Origin: Syncephalis fuscata
Lineage: Eukaryota > Zoopagomycota > Zoopagomycetes > Zoopagales > Piptocephalidaceae
DNA: 64,000 bases
Assembly (NCBI GenBank): GCA_025786725.1
Contig: JAHLTZ010000019.1
Location: 310,001-374,000, forward strand
Reading direction: 5' to 3'
Below the pieces are notes generated by a model. That model was not told the origin of the DNA. It did not search any database and saw only the letters and a list, made by a program, of their open reading frames with translations. The translations under genes and the position numbers were made by a program. Below, one piece after another: positions 46,304 through 57,572 of the stretch (positions within the stretch are counted from its first letter, which is position 1; each line of letters opens with the position of its first letter).

Positions 46304-49300
46304 CTAAGTTAAGCAGCGCTGTAATAGATTATCGACACTAATTCGTACATCCATTTCATTTCGGGGGAAACCATGTCTATCATCGTGCATATTGTTGTTA
46401 TCGCTGTTTATCTTGGTCGTTGTAGTAGAACAAGTCGTGCGACCTATGCCGGCAGGTGAATAGAAATACTCGTGCTGACTACTATCCGAATCAAATATCA
46501 CAGTAATGGGTAGATCATCTTCTGGGTCATCACCAGAAAGGGCCGGGACAGTCAATTTGTCGCGTAAAAGAGAGCCGCCTTCAAGCCAACGTTTAGGCGG
46601 TGTGCCACGACCACATACTTTGCGTACTTCGTCGTCGTCGTCATCGACAAAAGGTGCACTTGGTGGCTTGAGTAATTCACCCGCGGCTATTGATGCCGCT
46701 TCTCGGTCGGCTATGGCAAGTTCCGTAGTTAACCGGTTCATTAAACGGGCAAGTCCATCAGATTCATCCTGCGTTAACACATCGTCATTGTCGCCGTCAC
46801 GACTACAGGGATGATGGTGATGAGCCGAATCCCTTACGGATTCATTATTAGCAACACGTCTATTTGCATGGCCTTTCCAAATCGGTAATTTAGAGGGTGG
46901 TTGCTTTTCTCCATTGGTCGTGGGTAGCTCGTTCGAAGCAATTGTATGTGCTAGTGGTGAAGAACGGCGCGGAGCCGTTTTCGATAATATTGCTAATCCT
47001 CGTTTGGCACGTTGCCGGTCGTGCAAACGTGGTACATTATCGTTTATAGATAATAGCATGGCATTGCTTTCCGGCTGCTCTATCGAATGAAATAGTGTTG
47101 ATGAAGGCTGTACACTTGCTGGCTGCCTTTTTTGATCAGCAACTAGTGTCCTCTTGGTTGATCGGCGGGGAATAAGACTACGTTGACGGCGTGTACCAGT
47201 TGCTTGGTGGCTATTCTCCATCGTCTGCGTAGCGTCACTAACCGCGGTCACAGCAATGAATGGAATCGGCTGATGTGTCCGATGTTGCATCTTGTTAGTA
47301 GAACATGTATCATTAACATTGCTTGTATTTACTTCTATCGTATTATCGCGATAGCAAATCTTGCTTTGTGTTGCTTCGACCATTGGTGATACGGCCGTTA
47401 ACTCATCCGATGGAGGGAATAAGCCATCGTTGTACTCTGCACAGTGCATCAGTTTCGATATGACATCGGATGAGGTGGGCTCTGCCATCTTTGCGTGTTC
47501 CCTGCGTAATCGTGCTAAAATATCCAGCCATTCGCGTGGCTCGGTAGCTATTGAGTCGTAGATGCCGTGACACAGCGGTGATCTTTTCAAATTGGTTTGT
47601 CTTGTTCGTGCAACTTGTTCGCCACGTTCCCCATTTTGTTCTGGTGTATCTAAAGAAATAGTTGAACTATCCTCGCTTGTAATACTCATGCTATCTTCTG
47701 TGTCTGGTGTGTCAACGCTATGTGAACTTCCCAAGTGGCGGTTGAATGTGCTTTTAGTAAATTGATCTTTGGATGTTCTACACTTTAAGCGGCGCTTTAG
47801 TGAATTACTGCTGGCCTTTTTTATTCGACGTGCTTCACGTACAATATCTTCTAGCATTTTTCAGCTACATCGACAGAAAAGCGTCGTTTCCAGCTATCTG
47901 CATTTAATTTTGTTTGTTTGTTTGAAGCGAGCAAAGATGGCGCCGATATTTGGCGAGTGTCTTTAGTCAATTGTGTAGCATTGTTTGCTGTATTCTGGGC
48001 GGGTCTTTCATTCATTTGCTTTTCAGCAATACTGCAAGAAAGAAGTGCGTTTAATGCATCATCAAGTCGTGGTGGCGGTGGGCGCGGCGTGGCGTAATTG
48101 ATGTGGTTAGAGGATAGCTGGCGGTAGCCATGTTCATTTCTGCTTGTAATGGATTCAGGTAGTATTTGACTATAATCATTAAGTGGCAAGTCATTATTCT
48201 TTAATATTTAGTTAATACAATATGCTTTAATACATCTATTTTACAATTACAAACATGTAACTATACATACCATTCTGCTAAATATTGGTTGATTTAAGGA
48301 ACAATTGTTTTCCATTAATAAGTCTATAGTAATTTTATACCATCAGCAATATTACTAAACACCTAAGTTTGCACAAACCTGGATGGTCCTCATCAATTGT
48401 TGCAGTTGATCTTCGTATAATTGAAAAAGCTGACTTTGACGATCCCATACTACGATTATCATTACTACGATCATTATTATTAGTATTAAAGGATGTACCA
48501 AATCGCCTGTTGGATTGGCTATTATTATGTGTGATCGACTTGATGTCTGCACAAATACTGCCACGAGCATTGGCGTATTCTTGTTCGCGTTGCAATGATA
48601 GTAATTCATTTCCGTTTGGCTGGTTACTAATAGCCATAGACTGGTTTTGTCTAATTGAGATGTCTAGAAGCGCGTTGGATTCATTCACATTTATAGATTG
48701 AATGTGTGATGAAATATTAGAATCACGCTGTTTTACCAACGACATATCAAGTGATGCTGGGTGTACAACGGCAATAGGCATTGCTATTGATAGATAGCTA
48801 CTGAAAATATTGCCAGAAAATGGTGTTATTAATTTAGTTACATATACAAATGATATACAACTTACTTTCGTGACAGATTAACTGCCACACGTAACAAGTG
48901 AATAACACTAAAATGAAGCGCATTTTGAACACTTTGAATACCTTCCTAAATAATCGATTGCGTTAGTAATTACTGTATTATTAACAACATTGTTACTACT
49001 ACTATAATTATTACATTACTTACAGGAATATCGATTTTTAGTGTAATAATCCTCCATCCATTTGCCGATGGCTCTTTTAAATCTTTCAATGCAGTCTTAC
49101 CCCGATATAAAGATTCAACCAATTTTTTTGTCTGTTCGTGCACTGCTTGCTTTTTTGCAAGTCATCTTTTTTGAATGTTTTTATCTTTTGTTGTAGTATT
49201 AAATTTATACCCGTAATCTAAACAACCATAAATAAGTAAAAGTATTTATACGTATTAAAATATTGCTAATATTGATTCCATTCTTATTGGTATAATATAA

Positions 49301-50592
49301 CTCATTTACTTACACGTTTAATGTTATCAGCTTTTAGACAGACCTCAACGTAGCCAGTATTGCCGGCAACCCATACACTTCTATTGATCCGTACACGTAA
49401 CTTTATTTCACAGTCTATTTTTTGACGCTCGACTATTTGCGTTGTATCAACTGAACTAGCTGATTTTTTTGAACAAAACATTTTTGGATGACGTCGTTTA
49501 AGCACGCCGCGTTTTAATACACACGAACTCTCTTGAGTGCAAGCTGTTGAAAGAAGCTGCGATAGCTGGTATTGGTGATCTAACATCTCACACAAGGGCA
49601 AATCACAAATTGCGATGACTGTTTGTTTTCGATGTCTATAAAGAACATCTATCGCGCTAATAGTGTCCAAAATGTAAACTTAAGCAATTGTACTGTGTAA
49701 TACACCATCACTTACGCTACAACTCGGTATTTCACTTTAGCTAGCCGAGATTTAAAAATACTAGGGAGATTGGTTGGTATTGCTAATTGCCAGGGTAACT
49801 TTGTGTTCCCAGGACGCGCTTGCCAGCACCCCTGAATGTCCGGACCGGTGGCTGCATCGACAGCTGCTGACGCGGGTATCTTTGGCAGATGCGATGCAGC
49901 CGTTTGAATATATACACGTGCATTGACTAGTGGATGCCGCTCAATACGGGCACCGCCGATGCGTGTAATATCCTGAATGCGCTGCAATGCACCAAGTTTC
50001 TGTGACATGACTGCAGCGCCAACCAGCAGCAACTTAATAATAAAAGCCATTAATTACACATCCAATTACCTTGTTCGTAGCCTTGAAGTTCTACCCATAT
50101 TTCGCCAAAACGAACGCCATGACGGCTCTTGCATTGTAATTCCAAATGGCCAGAGGCAAATCCACCAGAAACACACATCATACTATTCAAATGCATCGAT
50201 AATTCGACGCGTGCATGTCGCATCACCATCCCTGTGGCCGGCATGGACGTCAATGCAGACACATGCGAGACATCTTCACCCTGATAGACAGGTAATTGAG
50301 TTATAGCCGGTATCAAATGATTTGGTACCAACGAGCTTGATCTTTTTTGGACATCTTTTGTGCTAGATTGAGAATAGCCACTGGCTCTGTTTGGTTTGTC
50401 GACAGTTGTCCTTTCATACCGTTTGGAAGCAATGTTGTTGTCTGCAATAGCATGGACATTGCTTTTTCGTGTCCAGTCGGATGATGCATATGGATTAAGA
50501 AAATGATTGGGCGCTATAGTGGGAATAGGTGCTTGGCCGTCATTAAACTGTACTGGCCGTCGAAAAGCAATAGAATCAACTATTTGCGACAT
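46304..50592 (-). CDS. Arrestin-domain protein with long disordered tail, two frame breaks
   Basis: Eight minus-strand exons: 50070-50592, 49716-50010, 49314-49656, 49024-49217, 48866-48945, 48379-48800, 48271-48323 and 46304-48198; about 1268 residues if two single missing bases are allowed. After a 120-residue disordered start the arrestin-N region reads MMCVSGGFASGHLELQC, FGEIWVELQGYE, PLVNARVYIQ, TKLPWQLAIP and LAKVKYRVVAAIDVLY. The arrestin-C region reads VWVAGNTGYVEVCLKAD, ITGINLILQQKIKTFKK, GWRIITLKIDIP and SVIHLLRVAVNLSR. The rest is a low-complexity, phospho-rich tail. Fungal arrestin-related proteins recruit ubiquitin ligases to membrane cargo; no PPxY motif was noticed here. Frame is lost at an A6 run in exon 4 (49151-49156) and an A5 run in exon 8 (47857-47861); adding one base at each makes both exon lengths fit exactly. 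Confidence 0.75.
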
Positions 50593-52511
50593 GATGCACC
50601 TGTATTACACCTCTATTGACTAATCTTCAAGGGAAGTGTCGCTAGTATATTGGAAAGCAGGAGACAGTTTAGCTTAATGATATAATCACAATTAACATTT
50701 GTTTCAAACCTTTGTTACAGCTAGCTGTATTTTTTGTACAACAGAGTCCTATTTTGTAATGATCAGTGGGTGGGCTGGCGTGATTGGAGTGGATTCAAGT
50801 TGCTTGTTTTCTGGTTAGTTTAATGCAATTTACACAAGCGGCCTATACACAGCTAATAGCATAGAAGAAGAGGAAAGATAAGGTGGCGATAGATGTTGGA
50901 CAAATTCAACACAAATGAGCTATTATCAATGCTAAGAACGCACAATGGCTTGGTTTGTAACCGATATTAACATCTTGTCATGTGCATTGTATCGTTACTG
51001 CCTTGCCAACAATTTTGGCACAGGGATGTAAGCTAGGCATTTGTTTACCTGAGCGTAACTAGGTCCCCTTTATTTTATACCATCCTGTAGTCAGGAAAAG
51101 TATAGTAAGCCATACAAAGATCCTATTAATTATCCATTTTACAAACCATCTATTTATTTCCGATTGTTGTATCTGGCACATACAATATAAAACAATGTAA
51201 GTCTATACGACAGCATAGTTTATGCCTTTTGAACAATATATCTCTATAAAAGCTATTAGAAAATAAACTATATATATATGTATGTATTGGTAATAAATAT
51301 ATAACGCATGATACATTTATTTATTTACTGTTTTTATGATATTATGCTATATCGGTTTATTATAAAGCTGTTCAAACCAATAGCCCAAACCAGGCAAAGC
51401 CTATCTCCCGTGTCAGCTTCATTATTTATGTCATGGTTTTTATTATCCAAAAACTTTAAAATAATCAAAACAGAAAATTCGATATTTACACAATACTAGT
51501 TTGTGATGTTTATAATAGCAGTAGCAAAATCTATACAAATAACAATAGGTTTACAAAATAAATTAATATAATTAATAGCACAATAAATAGCTGTTTATCA
51601 CATGATGTTACCTGACATTACGGTCAGTTAAACTAGATCAATATAATCATTATTTAAACATGACCATTTTAAAGCAATTATATAATTTGCAATGTAAGTA
51701 CCAATATTTAGATGTAGCTTATATGCTTACTGTTTTACTGCACTTACCTTTTTTATATTTGTCGATTTTCTTTTTTTTTCACTTAACACTACTGAAGTTG
51801 CCTCTTTTCCTTTCTTTCATTATTTATATTAACTATTTACTTTCCAAGTATGGTGTTAATCAACGCTTATTTTTGTATACAATATTTATTTCCGCTATTG
51901 TTCTATTATTTTTTAAATTGTATGTTTGCCATATTGTAACGACTTACTAATAACGGCAAAATTACGCATTAGTTTTATAATGAAATCTTTACAACATGAA
52001 GAATACATTTATATACTAATGGCACGGATCTATAAACCAACTAAACCAAAAAGCTGATTCCAAAACACCGTGCTGGTCGAAGTGGAGTTTAATACTTATA
52101 TTTCCACCATTATTTCTCCACTTTGACCCATAAATCATTCTTTGTTTAGTTATTTAGTTATATATATATATTAGTTCATTATTCTATCCATTTCCTACCT
52201 ATATTATTGCTTTAATATATCCGCCCCCTATAATACTAATTGTTCAAAATGCCATTTATTTAGTCAGATTAGCTAAAAGGTAAGTGATTGTTTAATAAAC
52301 AACATTTATAACAAGTTTATTAATCATAGTTTTATTTTAATTAATTATTTTTTGTCACTTGCACTTATCTTCAATATATAGGTCTACATGTCTAATAGCA
52401 CCCACTGTGTTTATAAATATAAGCTTAAGTAAAAATACAGCGTATAATTAAAATAAATTTTGGGATATAAAGTAAATGCGCTTAAAAATTTCAGCGGGAC
52501 TTTCTTGCAAC
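50593..52511. other. AT-rich intergenic region
   Basis: The first part is the arrestin-gene promoter. A hydrophobic 96-codon frame at 51660-51950 (+) starts with ATG but is Phe/Leu/Ile/Tyr-rich in the way expected of AT-rich noise. Repeat C copy 2 lies at 52205-52345. A potential imperfect hairpin (GGTCGAAGTGGAG with CTCCACTTTGACC) spans about 52075-52125. Confidence 0.45.
52205..52345 (+). repeat. Dispersed repeat C, copy 2
   Basis: It matches 6845-6975 over about 130 bp in the same block order (ATTATTGCTTTAATATAT, CAAAATGCCATTTATTTA, TCAGATT, TTTAATAAACAACATTTATAA). It lies 170 bp upstream of a tRNA gene. Confidence 0.6.
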
Positions 52512-52593
52512 GTCAGTGTGTCCGAGTGGTTAAGGAGACAGACTTGAAATCTGTTGGGCTCTGCCCGCACAGGTTCGAACCCTGTCGCTGACG
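52512..52593 (+). tRNA. tRNA-Ser (anticodon TGA)
   Basis: An 82-nt class II tRNA. The acceptor stem GTCAGTG/CGCTGAC, anticodon stem ACAGA/TCTGT with loop CTTGAAA (anticodon TGA), long variable arm (TGGGCTCTGCCCGCA) and T-arm CAGGTTCGAACCCTG are all present. No intron. A TCTTTTTGC terminator-like run follows. Outside the anticodon arm it is nearly identical to the tRNA-Ser(CGA) at 37663-37744, so the two are recent paralogues. Confidence 0.94.
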
Positions 52594-53221
52594 ATCTTTT
52601 TGCTTCATTTTTGTCTTTTTTGCTTAGTAAACAGCTCAACAAACGCGTCTCTGTGTTTTTTTAGTTTAGCAAAGTGCAACAGGTTGGTAAAAGAGCAATA
52701 GAGGATGAAGATTAAGTAAAACAATAGCAAATTACATATATTTATTTTTGAAATGACAATACTACATTATAATCATTGCGCTATTTGAGTATATCTAGTT
52801 GAGCAAATCTACAACTATCAAATAAAGTAATCTAACAATGTAATAGCTATAAAGTAGCGGTTTATGTTGAATCAAAGCTATTACTTTTATCATAGTATCG
52901 CTATTTATTAATAACAAATTATTTAGTTATTTGGCCCATATAAGGAAATTAATTAATTAACAGTCATGTATTTTGTTATGTATTATCAAATAATCTAGAA
53001 ATATATAATACACCAGCTAGTTGCTAGTAATAATAAAATAGTTGTTTATTTCAGCAACATTAGCAGTGTGAATACTTGACGAATAAGTAACAGATAAACT
53101 GACTATAATCAATGTCGTTGTAAAATACAATAATTTACAATACCGTGTTAGTGTATTATTGTTATTAGTGTTTACAGAAATTTATATTTATTATACTTTT
53201 AACATTTAAATGGCAAATATA
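52594..53221. other. AT-rich intergenic region
   Basis: This is the spacer between the tRNA gene and the 3' end of the receptor gene. No features beyond AT-rich sequence. Confidence 0.5.
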
Positions 53222-54192
53222 CTAAACATTATCGTACGATAGTTCGGTTTTCGTTAATCGGGGGGACAACATGCCCTGGTAGTGCGATGCACCTTCTAAA
53301 CGATTAAATGCTTCACGCATACCTTCATGCTGATGCGTAAGTAGTGTTGAGGTAGTGATCCCTGTACAATACAGCGTAAGCAAAATTGCATAATAATGCA
53401 TTATAAACAACTTACAATCAAGATAGAAAAAGATTTCGCTCCAATTGCCGGCAAGTTCAAATGCTGTTACAACGGCACAGATGGTGTTAGACAGAATAAC
53501 ACCAAAGAGATAAATAATGCCATCGGATTTTACTTTTTGCCAGCATTCGTTGCCCATGGCGCGATATTGATTAATGACAACACGTAGAAATACTATTGAA
53601 AATATTGAATTGATTGGCATGTCGATCATGAAACGGATCCATGGTAGATATGGTGGATAAATAGTAATGCATGCCTCATTAGGTGTTATCGTCGAAACAC
53701 TTCTTGTCCAGAATATCCATAAAATTCCAGGAAGTGGCAGTGTAAAAGCAACACCGAGTATTAAAAGCACTCGATTGTGACTGGTAATTACATATGCTCG
53801 AAGAAGCAAACATATACTTACGCAAATACTTGACACCATTAAACCAAATGCGTATATCCAGTTGGTCAGCCTACATGGCAGCCCACCAGGAAACGGTGTA
53901 GTAAAGTCCACCATACCCGATATATACCCATAAGTGCTTGAAGAAAGCAGCACCAACTTGCCACACTGGTGTGGCTAGACCAAACTAATCGGCCCGCATG
54001 CCAAACATTGCGTAAGAACGTCCAAAATATAGTAGTCGTTAGCAATAGCTGAATAAAATTGCTATGCACTTTCTGGCGTACTTCATCTGCGCCTGCACTC
54101 AGAAGCACAAAATCGCCTAGCGACATTTCACCCGTTGAGTTTGTGTGAATAAATCCCCATATCAGCTTTACTTGGGAGGGGTGTTCGATCAT
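53222..54192 (-). CDS. Seven-transmembrane receptor-like protein, frame broken
   Basis: The start is the only ATG of the first frame, 54192 (MIEHPSQVKLIWGF, with an N-glycosylation site NST). TM1 is NFIQLLLTTTIFWTFL. The frame then needs one extra base near 53970-53980, after which the sequence continues KLVLLSSSTYGYISGMVDF (TM2), GGLPCRLTNWIYAFGL (TM3 with the conserved Cys), VLLILGVAFTLPLPGILWIF (TM4), WIRFMIDMPINSIFSIVFL (TM5), IIYLFGVILSNTICAVVTAF (TM6) and a final segment, then a short tail. A GTAAGT/TACAG intron of 54 bp (53362-53415) is in frame either way; removing it gives FFYLDWITTSTLL. Length is about 305 residues. The arrangement is that of fungal GPCR-like proteins of early-diverging lineages; ligand and G-protein coupling are unknown. 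An alternative to the missing base is a 32-bp intron with a GTTTGG donor. Confidence 0.6.
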
Positions 54193-54690
54193 AGTGGCAG
54201 TAGTTGTGCCCGATAAACATAAATTGAAATAAAGAAATATGGAATAAAATGCTATTATGAAATGGTAATTGGACTTTGTAGAACAAGCCCGTTTATGAGC
54301 CGCATAAATCACATGAAAGGAGCCTTGACAATTGTATTAGTTGTATCTTTGTACTAACGCCTTTTGCATTGTGCGCCCTTTCACGCATGGTGCAAGACAT
54401 TGTAGCAAGCTTTAGTACTATTACAATCTGGTATTAACGCAGCATCATGTGGGGTAGCAAGCGGTAAATATTCAACCGCTGTTATTGTGCCTTAGCCATC
54501 ATAGCATCCGTCGCCATCTGATGAGCCATTGCAAGTCAATGGATTGCAAGTAACGGCAACCAAGTCCGATTTATTTTTAGTTAAATGTGTATGGTGCTGC
54601 CTTTTTTCTTATTATCATTTTACGAATCGCCTTACTCGTTTGTTACACACTTTTTTATTTCCAAACCTGTTGACATATTATTGAATCAAA
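54193..54690. other. Divergent promoter region (receptor / SF3b p14)
   Basis: About 500 bp lie between two divergent start codons. An open frame continues upstream of the receptor ATG to a GTG but contains no ATG, so it is treated as leader. No clear TATA box. Confidence 0.45.
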
Positions 54691-55269
54691 ATGGCTATGG
54701 CTGGAGGTGCTCGCGTACGGGTAAGTACACGATCTATTGTTTAGACGTGCAGATCGTTCGACTAATCGCGTAAACTGCTGCTGCGCCGCGTCTCACCTAC
54801 CTACACATCACGTGTTGATGACTACAGGGTCGTTTACCGCCCGAGGTTAATCGCATTCTTTTAGTAAGGAATCTTCCGTATAAGATTACTACGGAGGATA
54901 TGTACGATATTTTTGGTAAATATGGGGCTATTCGTCAGATTCGAACGTAAGTTAAATAGCAAGTCTATTTGCGTGTTAGCTAATTCACTGCTACTGTACA
55001 GTGGCACTGCAGCAGATACAAAGGGTACTGCATTCGTCGTTTACGAGGATATTTACGATGCCAAAACTGCATGTGATCATTTATCTGGATTCAATGTTAT
55101 GGGCCGGTATCTTATTGTACTGTATTATCAACCAAACAAGACGAGTAAGCGTATGAACATTGAACAGAAGGAAAAAGAGCTGGCCGAACTTAAGACGTAA
55201 GCAATATCATTGTTAACCGCTATTTACTAACATCTATCTAGTCGCTACGGTGTTGGCGATGACGACTAA
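54691..55269 (+). CDS. SF3B6: SF3b 14 kDa subunit (p14 / SF3B6), RRM protein
   Basis: Exons 54691-54720, 54828-54946, 55002-55196 and 55242-55269 encode 123 residues; the human protein has 125. RNP2 is ILLVRNLPY and RNP1-like is [11 protein letters not shown]; also typical are [39 protein letters not shown] and the C-terminal [14 protein letters not shown]. The subunit contacts the branch-point adenosine region within the U2 snRNP and binds SF3b155. The gene is convergent with the PYM gene, 160 bp away. Confidence 0.93.
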
Positions 55270-55428
55270 TCATTTTGGCTGTAGAATTTACAAAAATATT
55301 AGTATTATAGTAAACAATTGGTTAGGATGTAGAGCTTAGATGTGGGGCAATAATTGTAATGTGTTGGCATTTTTTTATTTAGTATATTGTAGTGTTTTAA
55401 TTGATTGTAATGAAATGATTGTTATTGT

Positions 55429-56213
55429 TTAATTAGCATTTGAAGGATTTGGTATGTTTAGCGATAATTTCTCTAACTCTGCTTGTAATTCATCTATACT
55501 TTCTACTTTGTCTGTTTCTTGTGGCAATAATACTGCTCCATCTTCGTCGCGTCGTCGCTGTAACTCTTTTGCTTGACGTATCTTTTTATTCAATGCGCGT
55601 ACTCGTCGTTCTGAATTAACTGAAGTATTATTATCGTTGGTATTATCGTCGTCATCGGCTTTAGATAATGTTTCTTTTTTATCTTTTGGTGCTTGTTGTC
55701 GTTCTTTGACAGCCGCTTCAACACTTGCTTGCAGTTCTGCGGCCATCTTTTCCTGAGCATCCTTTTGTCGCTTCATTTTACGCTTTTCATTTTTACGTTG
55801 TGCTGATGTCATATCTTCAAAGCCTTGTCCCTTTGTTGATGCTTGTTGTACTTCAGTATCGCTATCGTCGTCCCATGCACTTTTTACAACATGTTTGTTG
55901 TTGTTGTTGCTTCGGTGTTGACTACTAGAAGCCGTTTCTTGTTTGTGCCAGCTTCCTCCTGGTCGAGATGGTTGCGACACTGATGGTAATGGCTCATCGC
56001 GGCCAACACATAATTTGCTGGCAATTGACGGTCGTTGACTCGTCGAGATTGAAAACGTTGCTGATCTTCTGCTGGTACATAGCCTGAACGCACTTTACGA
56101 GCCGGTCTTATGCTACCATCAGGCCGTCTTGAGGCAGGAATCACTCGTTCGCCATCAGGCGTTGGCAGTGACACGATTCCTGACGTAGCTTGTTGGAATA
56201 AACGACGAGACAT
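55429..56213 (-). CDS. PYM1: PYM homologue (partner of Y14-Mago), one frame break
   Basis: The start is the ATG at 56213. The N-terminus contains the PYM signature: a Gly-Ile-rich lead, ERVIPASRRPDGSIRPARKV and RSGYVPAEDQQRF, which binds the Mago-Y14 dimer. The frame then breaks at the AAA run (minus strand; plus 56014-56016) in LPA-NY; one added base lets it continue as DEPLPSVSQPSRPGGSW, and total length becomes an exact 262 codons. The rest contains a central WDDDSDTE segment, a Lys/Arg/Glu coiled coil (KNEKRKMKRQKDAQEKMAAE) and the C-terminal RALNKKIRQAKELQRRRDE with IDELQAELEKLSL, again typical of PYM's ribosome-binding C-terminus. PYM disassembles exon-junction complexes in the cytoplasm, linking to SF3b p14 only through RNA processing in general. 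Confidence 0.82.
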
Positions 56214-57572
56214 AGTTAATGAAATAAGTATACTGTTTGAGATGAATAGCAAAAAGTAATATTGTTGAACAATAATCAAGTTATAATTCACTTCTAGATT
56301 AAGACTGGTTTATATTTATTATTAATAATTATTACTGATTTAAACATCATTTCTATTTGGCATATTAAACACTAATATAGACTAAATAAACATTTTGTAT
56401 TATATACTATAAAACAAAGTATTATCGATAACTAAATATAATGACTTAATGTTTATTCTACTTTTCTAATCAATGGCTTGGCTATTACTTCATTTAGTAT
56501 TGATTAATTGGAATGCGTAATGGCAATAATTGAATTGCTATCGATTTATCTAAATATCAAGATATCGACAGTGAACATGGTTGTTATTTTAATAGGTTCG
56601 TTTTGACCTATGAAGTAGATAAAATTCATTAATTGATCATCTATTATTATACTAATCCGGTGTGAATAATTAACAATTTGATAATTAAATGAATCATTTA
56701 AAGTAAACAATTGACAGATGGAATAAATGATTAAATACATTTTAAACAAGCTATTATAGATTAGACTATACTAAATAAGCAAAGTTGATAACAGATTAAT
56801 TTAATAATTATTGAAATTAACAAGCAATTATTATTTAAATTAATGATACATAAACAATTAGTTAATCAATTTTAGCTATAATTATAATTATTGTAAGTAT
56901 ACTAAATACAAATGGTATAACAGCTACTACAAATCATAATGAGTTATTAGAAAAGAAACATGATCAAATAATTAATAGATGTATCTATCTACTATTAAAC
57001 TTGCACTTTTACAATCATTCCCAAATAGTAAAAGACAAGCCATAAATCTAATGTATTTTTACGATAACTATAACTATAACTATATATATCAAATCCTTTA
57101 CAATTGTATTTAGTGATACTCATTAAGTTTTTTTTATTACTAAATGGTCAGTGCTTTTTTACGGTACTTACTGAGGAAAACATTCCGAGTCTTATTTCAA
57201 TCTGCGCTCTTATTGGTACTCATTCTTATTCACTCGCTCTCTCCTTATCGTTCTCCTATTCAGCTTATTCACTCGTTTTCCTTACTTGCTCATCACTTTC
57301 ATGCACTTGTCTGTCTCCGTCTATGATACACGTATCCACTAAGGACGGTTGATAAACACGATAGCATAGCCGCCTATTTCTCTCTCTCTCTCGTTTCTTT
57401 TTCTTTTCTTGTTGTTGTTCCTACTTTTTGTCACTCTTGTTAAAGTGTGTGTGTATTCTTTTATTGTTATTAGAGCAAAAGTATATATAGCCAACAACGA
57501 TTCTATTGTCCATTGTAACGGCACTCCCCTGTCCATGAGCCTTGCTAATTGACTGTACCTGGTTCTTATAGC
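56214..57572. other. AT-rich divergent intergenic region
   Basis: This is the upstream region of PYM (minus) and Tao3 (plus). Very AT-rich to about 57100, then T/C-rich leader sequence of the Tao3 gene with CT runs (57380-57415). CTTATAG directly before the ATG resembles a splice acceptor, so a 5' UTR intron is possible. Confidence 0.45.

Noticed and set aside
46506-46814. Long frame antisense to the arrestin tail
   Set aside because: It is a shadow of a GC-balanced coding exon on the other strand with no start context or motif.
49140-49160. Programmed -1 frameshift in the arrestin gene at an A-rich site
   Set aside because: The reading frame does not place an X-XXY-YYZ slippery heptamer at the run, and similar breaks occur in unrelated genes, which favours sequence error.
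51660-51950. 96-residue hydrophobic frame as a membrane protein
   Set aside because: Phe/Leu/Ile/Tyr excess is expected from AT-rich sequence, and there is no motif, splice pattern or conserved feature.
53940-54000. A 32-bp intron in the receptor gene
   Set aside because: It would join the frames but is far below the 45-75 bp seen elsewhere and uses a GTTTGG donor; kept only as an alternative.
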